DNA of 7,322 nucleotides, from assembly GCA_013697225.1 (NCBI GenBank), contig JACCXG010000022.1, positions 1 to 7,322 on the forward strand, in the 5' to 3' direction. The notes under the pieces were generated by a model. That model saw only the letters and a list, made by a program, of their open reading frames with translations. It did no database searches and had not been told where the DNA came from. This DNA comes from Acidobacteriota bacterium. Lineage in GTDB: Bacteria > Acidobacteriota > Vicinamibacteria > Vicinamibacterales > 2-12-FULL-66-21. This document shows, in pieces, positions 5,917 to 7,322 of this stretch. Positions within the stretch are counted from its first letter, which is position 1, and every line of letters begins with the position of its first letter. Position numbers and translations under genes: made by a program.

Positions 5917-6749
5917 GTAGTGAGACAGGGCTGCCGACGGGCCATGGGCGCATTCGTTTCCTCCTGGGCCGGCTGCTGCCTGCCGCCGTACTGCTCGCCT
6001 TTTCCGCCTGTGCCACAGGGCCGGTCCGGCCCCCTCAAGGGCTGCCGGATCCCGACCGTTTCCTGTTCGAGCGCGGGACAGAGGAACTGAACGAGCGCGA
6101 CTGGTTTACCGCACGCGAGTACTTCAGGCAGCTTGTCGACAGCTACCCGCAGAGCCCCTATCGCGGTGATGCAAAGCTCGGGATTGGCGACACGTACCTC
6201 GGTGAAGGCACGACAGAGGCGTATATCCTGGGCATCAACGAGTTCCGGGAATTCCTCTCCTTCTACCCGACCCATCGCCGCGCCGACTACGCACAGTTCA
6301 AGCTGGCAATGGCGAGCTTCTACCAGATGCGCAGCCCCATGCGCGACCAGACAGAGACCATCGACGCCATCCGTGAGCTCACGCATCTCATCGAGCGTTA
6401 TCCGCGGAGCGAGTTGCTGGGGGAGGCGCGCGAACGTCTCCGGGAGGCGCGCGACAGGCTGGGGGAACACGAGCTTGGCGTCGGCGTGCAGTATCACCGC
6501 ACGAAATGGTATCCGGGGGCCATCGAACGGCTGCGAACGCTGCTCGAGAAAGACCGTGAGTTCAGCCGGCGCGACGCGGCCCTGTTCTATCTCGCCGATT
6601 CGTACGACCGGATCGGCAGGCCCGCCGAGGCGCTGCCCCACTTCGAGCGGCTCATCGAGGAGTTCGAGCAGAGCGAGTTCCTCGAGCGCGCGCGGCTGCG
6701 CGCCCAGGGCATTCGCGCCGACATGGCAAAGCAGATCGGCGGCGCCTGA
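5913..6749 (+). CDS. bamD: Outer membrane assembly lipoprotein BamD (YfiO/ComL family)
   Basis: BamD is an essential periplasmic-facing lipoprotein of the BAM complex, which inserts beta-barrel proteins into the outer membrane. The 278-residue product (E. coli 245) has a basic N-region (Arg13, Arg15, Arg20), a hydrophobic stretch at 21-32 and the lipobox FSAC with Cys33 as the predicted lipidation site; Phe at -3 is unusual. The mature part is a chain of TPR-like helix pairs from about 48: LFERGTEELNERDW, YFRQLVDSYPQSPY (70-83), EFREFLSFYP (110-119), RELTHLIERYP (154-164) and a later pair at 222-255, the usual five-repeat layout. I prefer ATG 5913, which overlaps the epimerase stop by 4 nt (ATGA) like the neighbouring junctions; ATG 5886 would add nine residues. 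A general TPR lipoprotein is the alternative, but length and early repeat sequence fit BamD. It ends the operon 12 nt from the convergent pgsA. Confidence 0.9.
   Translation: MSSETGLPTGHGRIRFLLGRLLPAAVLLAFSACATGPVRPPQGLPDPDRFLFERGTEELNERDWFTAREYFRQLVDSYPQSPYRGDAKLGIGDTYLGEGTTEAYILGINEFREFLSFYPTHRRADYAQFKLAMASFYQMRSPMRDQTETIDAIRELTHLIERYPRSELLGEARERLREARDRLGEHELGVGVQYHRTKWYPGAIERLRTLLEKDREFSRRDAALFYLADSYDRIGRPAEALPHFERLIEEFEQSEFLERARLRAQGIRADMAKQIGGA
6421..6454 (+). repeat. 13-bp direct repeat inside bamD encoding a doubled heptad
   Basis: GGGAGGCGCGCGA occurs at 6421-6433 and again at 6442-6454, 21 nt apart in the same frame. It encodes two similar seven-residue units (EARERLR and EARDRLG) of a charged helix. 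It may be the trace of a small in-frame duplication or just codon preference in a repetitive helix. Confidence 0.6.
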
Positions 6750-6751
6750 AC

Positions 6752-6761
6752 GGTCGCGACC
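6752..6761. other. 10-bp palindrome in the gap between convergent genes
   Basis: GGTCGCGACC fills almost the whole 12-nt space between the bamD stop and the pgsA stop. As RNA it could form only a tiny 3-bp stem with a 4-nt loop, and no T-run follows on either strand, so it is not a convincing terminator. No other terminator is visible here for either gene. Confidence 0.4.
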
Positions 6762-7322
6762 TCAGTCGACGTGGTGAGCTTCCCTGATCCGCTCGGAAGC
6801 CACTCGTGATGACGCCGGGGCATCAGCGGGAGCGATTGGCTCGCGCCCTCCCAGGACGTGATTGAAGCGACGATAGTAGTCCACCCCCGAGGCCACCGCG
6901 GCAAACACCGCCACCCAGAGCGCCAGGCGTCCGAGCGTCAGGAAAAGCGGCCGGTCCTCGCTTGCCAGGATCAGCAGCAGGATGGCGACCACCTGCGACA
7001 CCATCTTGAACTTGCCCAGCGGGGAGGCGGACATGGCAACCCCCCGCGAATGCGCGAGGCTGCGGAGGACCGTCACGGCCAGCTCCCGCCCGAGCACCAC
7101 GGCCACCATCCACGCTGGCGCGAGGTTCATCTGGACCAGCGAGACCAGCGCCGCGGTGATCAGCAGCTTGTCGGCAAGCGGATCCATCAGCTGGCCGAGC
7201 GCGGTGACCTGCTTGCGGCGGCGGGCCAGATACCCGTCGAGCCAGTCGGTCAACGACGCAAGGCCGAAGATGGCGGCGCCGAGCACTTCCTTCCGTACGC
7301 CGAGGACGACCGGCCCCTCGAA
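6762..7322 (-). CDS. pgsA: CDP-diacylglycerol-glycerol-3-phosphate 3-phosphatidyltransferase, 5' end outside window
   Basis: This inner-membrane enzyme transfers a phosphatidyl group from CDP-diacylglycerol to glycerol 3-phosphate, giving phosphatidylglycerol phosphate, the precursor of phosphatidylglycerol and cardiolipin. The visible 186 residues contain a complete CDP-alcohol phosphotransferase signature D-x2-DG-x2-AR-x8-G-x3-D-x3-D: Asp26, Asp29-Gly30, Ala33-Arg34, Gly43, Asp47 and Asp51 of the partial protein, within DWLDGYLARR and GQLMDPLADK. GRELAVTVLRSLA at 78-90 is characteristic of PgsA rather than of phosphatidylserine synthase. Hydrophobic segments follow at about 53-76, 108-120 and 132-147. 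The last about 30 residues form a polar, Ala/Arg-rich tail (to the TGA, complement of 6762-6764) that is probably not conserved. The frame is open to the window edge; a GTG in frame at 7286 is too far inside the protein to be the true start, since the first membrane helix would be lost. Confidence 0.95.
   Translation of the reverse strand, partial: FEGPVVLGVRKEVLGAAIFGLASLTDWLDGYLARRRKQVTALGQLMDPLADKLLITAALVSLVQMNLAPAWMVAVVLGRELAVTVLRSLAHSRGVAMSASPLGKFKMVSQVVAILLLILASEDRPLFLTLGRLALWVAVFAAVASGVDYYRRFNHVLGGREPIAPADAPASSRVASERIREAHHVD

Noticed and set aside
5679..6641. A 320-codon open frame on the minus strand across the epimerase/bamD boundary.
   Set aside because: It lies wholly opposite two well-supported genes, its product resembles no family I know, and high GC readily produces such antisense open frames.
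6688..6703. GCGCGC inverted repeat with a 4-nt loop near the end of bamD as a terminator.
   Set aside because: It lies within coding sequence 46 nt before the stop and no T-run follows; such GC repeats are common in this composition.
1..7322. Search for a new defence, mobile or regulatory system.
   Set aside because: All coding space is taken by recognised core families; no integrase, transposase, direct-repeat array, tRNA or long non-coding stretch is present.

Overview
This is a GC-rich, gene-dense piece of bacterial chromosome carrying core housekeeping genes. BamD, a beta-barrel assembly lipoprotein, indicates a diderm (Gram-negative-type) bacterium. The chorismate synthase tail is of the long, actinobacterial/firmicute-like type rather than the E. 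coli type, and a PASTA-domain membrane protein sits inside a translation-factor cluster. That combination suggests a high-GC non-proteobacterial diderm; Acidobacteriota is my best guess from gene content and order, but this is inference and was not tested against a database.

Layout. Nine genes on the + strand form one nearly gapless run: the 3' end of aroC (1-311), def (321-830), fmt (824-1780), rsmB (1777-3129), a kinase-less three-PASTA membrane protein (3142-3867), rpe (3864-4565), a hotdog acyl-CoA thioesterase (4562-4972), an NAD-dependent nucleotide-sugar epimerase (4969-5916) and bamD (5913-6749). A tenth gene, pgsA, lies convergently on the - strand (6762 to beyond the window end). 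Six junctions overlap: five by exactly 4 nt (ATGA or GTGA) and def/fmt by 7 nt. The only gaps are 9 nt (aroC/def), 12 nt (rsmB/PASTA) and 12 nt between the convergent bamD and pgsA stops. No gene-free stretch exceeds 12 nt.

How the genes fit together. def and fmt are the two ends of the N-formylmethionine cycle, and rsmB modifies 16S rRNA, so the first block serves translation. The second block (PASTA protein, thioesterase, sugar epimerase, bamD) leans towards the cell envelope, with rpe (pentose phosphate pathway) between. The AT-rich 12-nt gap before the PASTA gene is the only place inside the run where I see a plausible internal promoter, and it falls near the boundary between the two blocks. 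pgsA makes the precursor of phosphatidylglycerol and belongs to a separate transcription unit.

I see no mobile elements, tRNA or rRNA genes, CRISPR arrays, toxin-antitoxin or defence genes, and no clear new system. The points worth a second look are modest: the possibly leaderless PASTA gene, the domain make-up of that protein, the coupled operon structure and the terminator-poor convergent junction.
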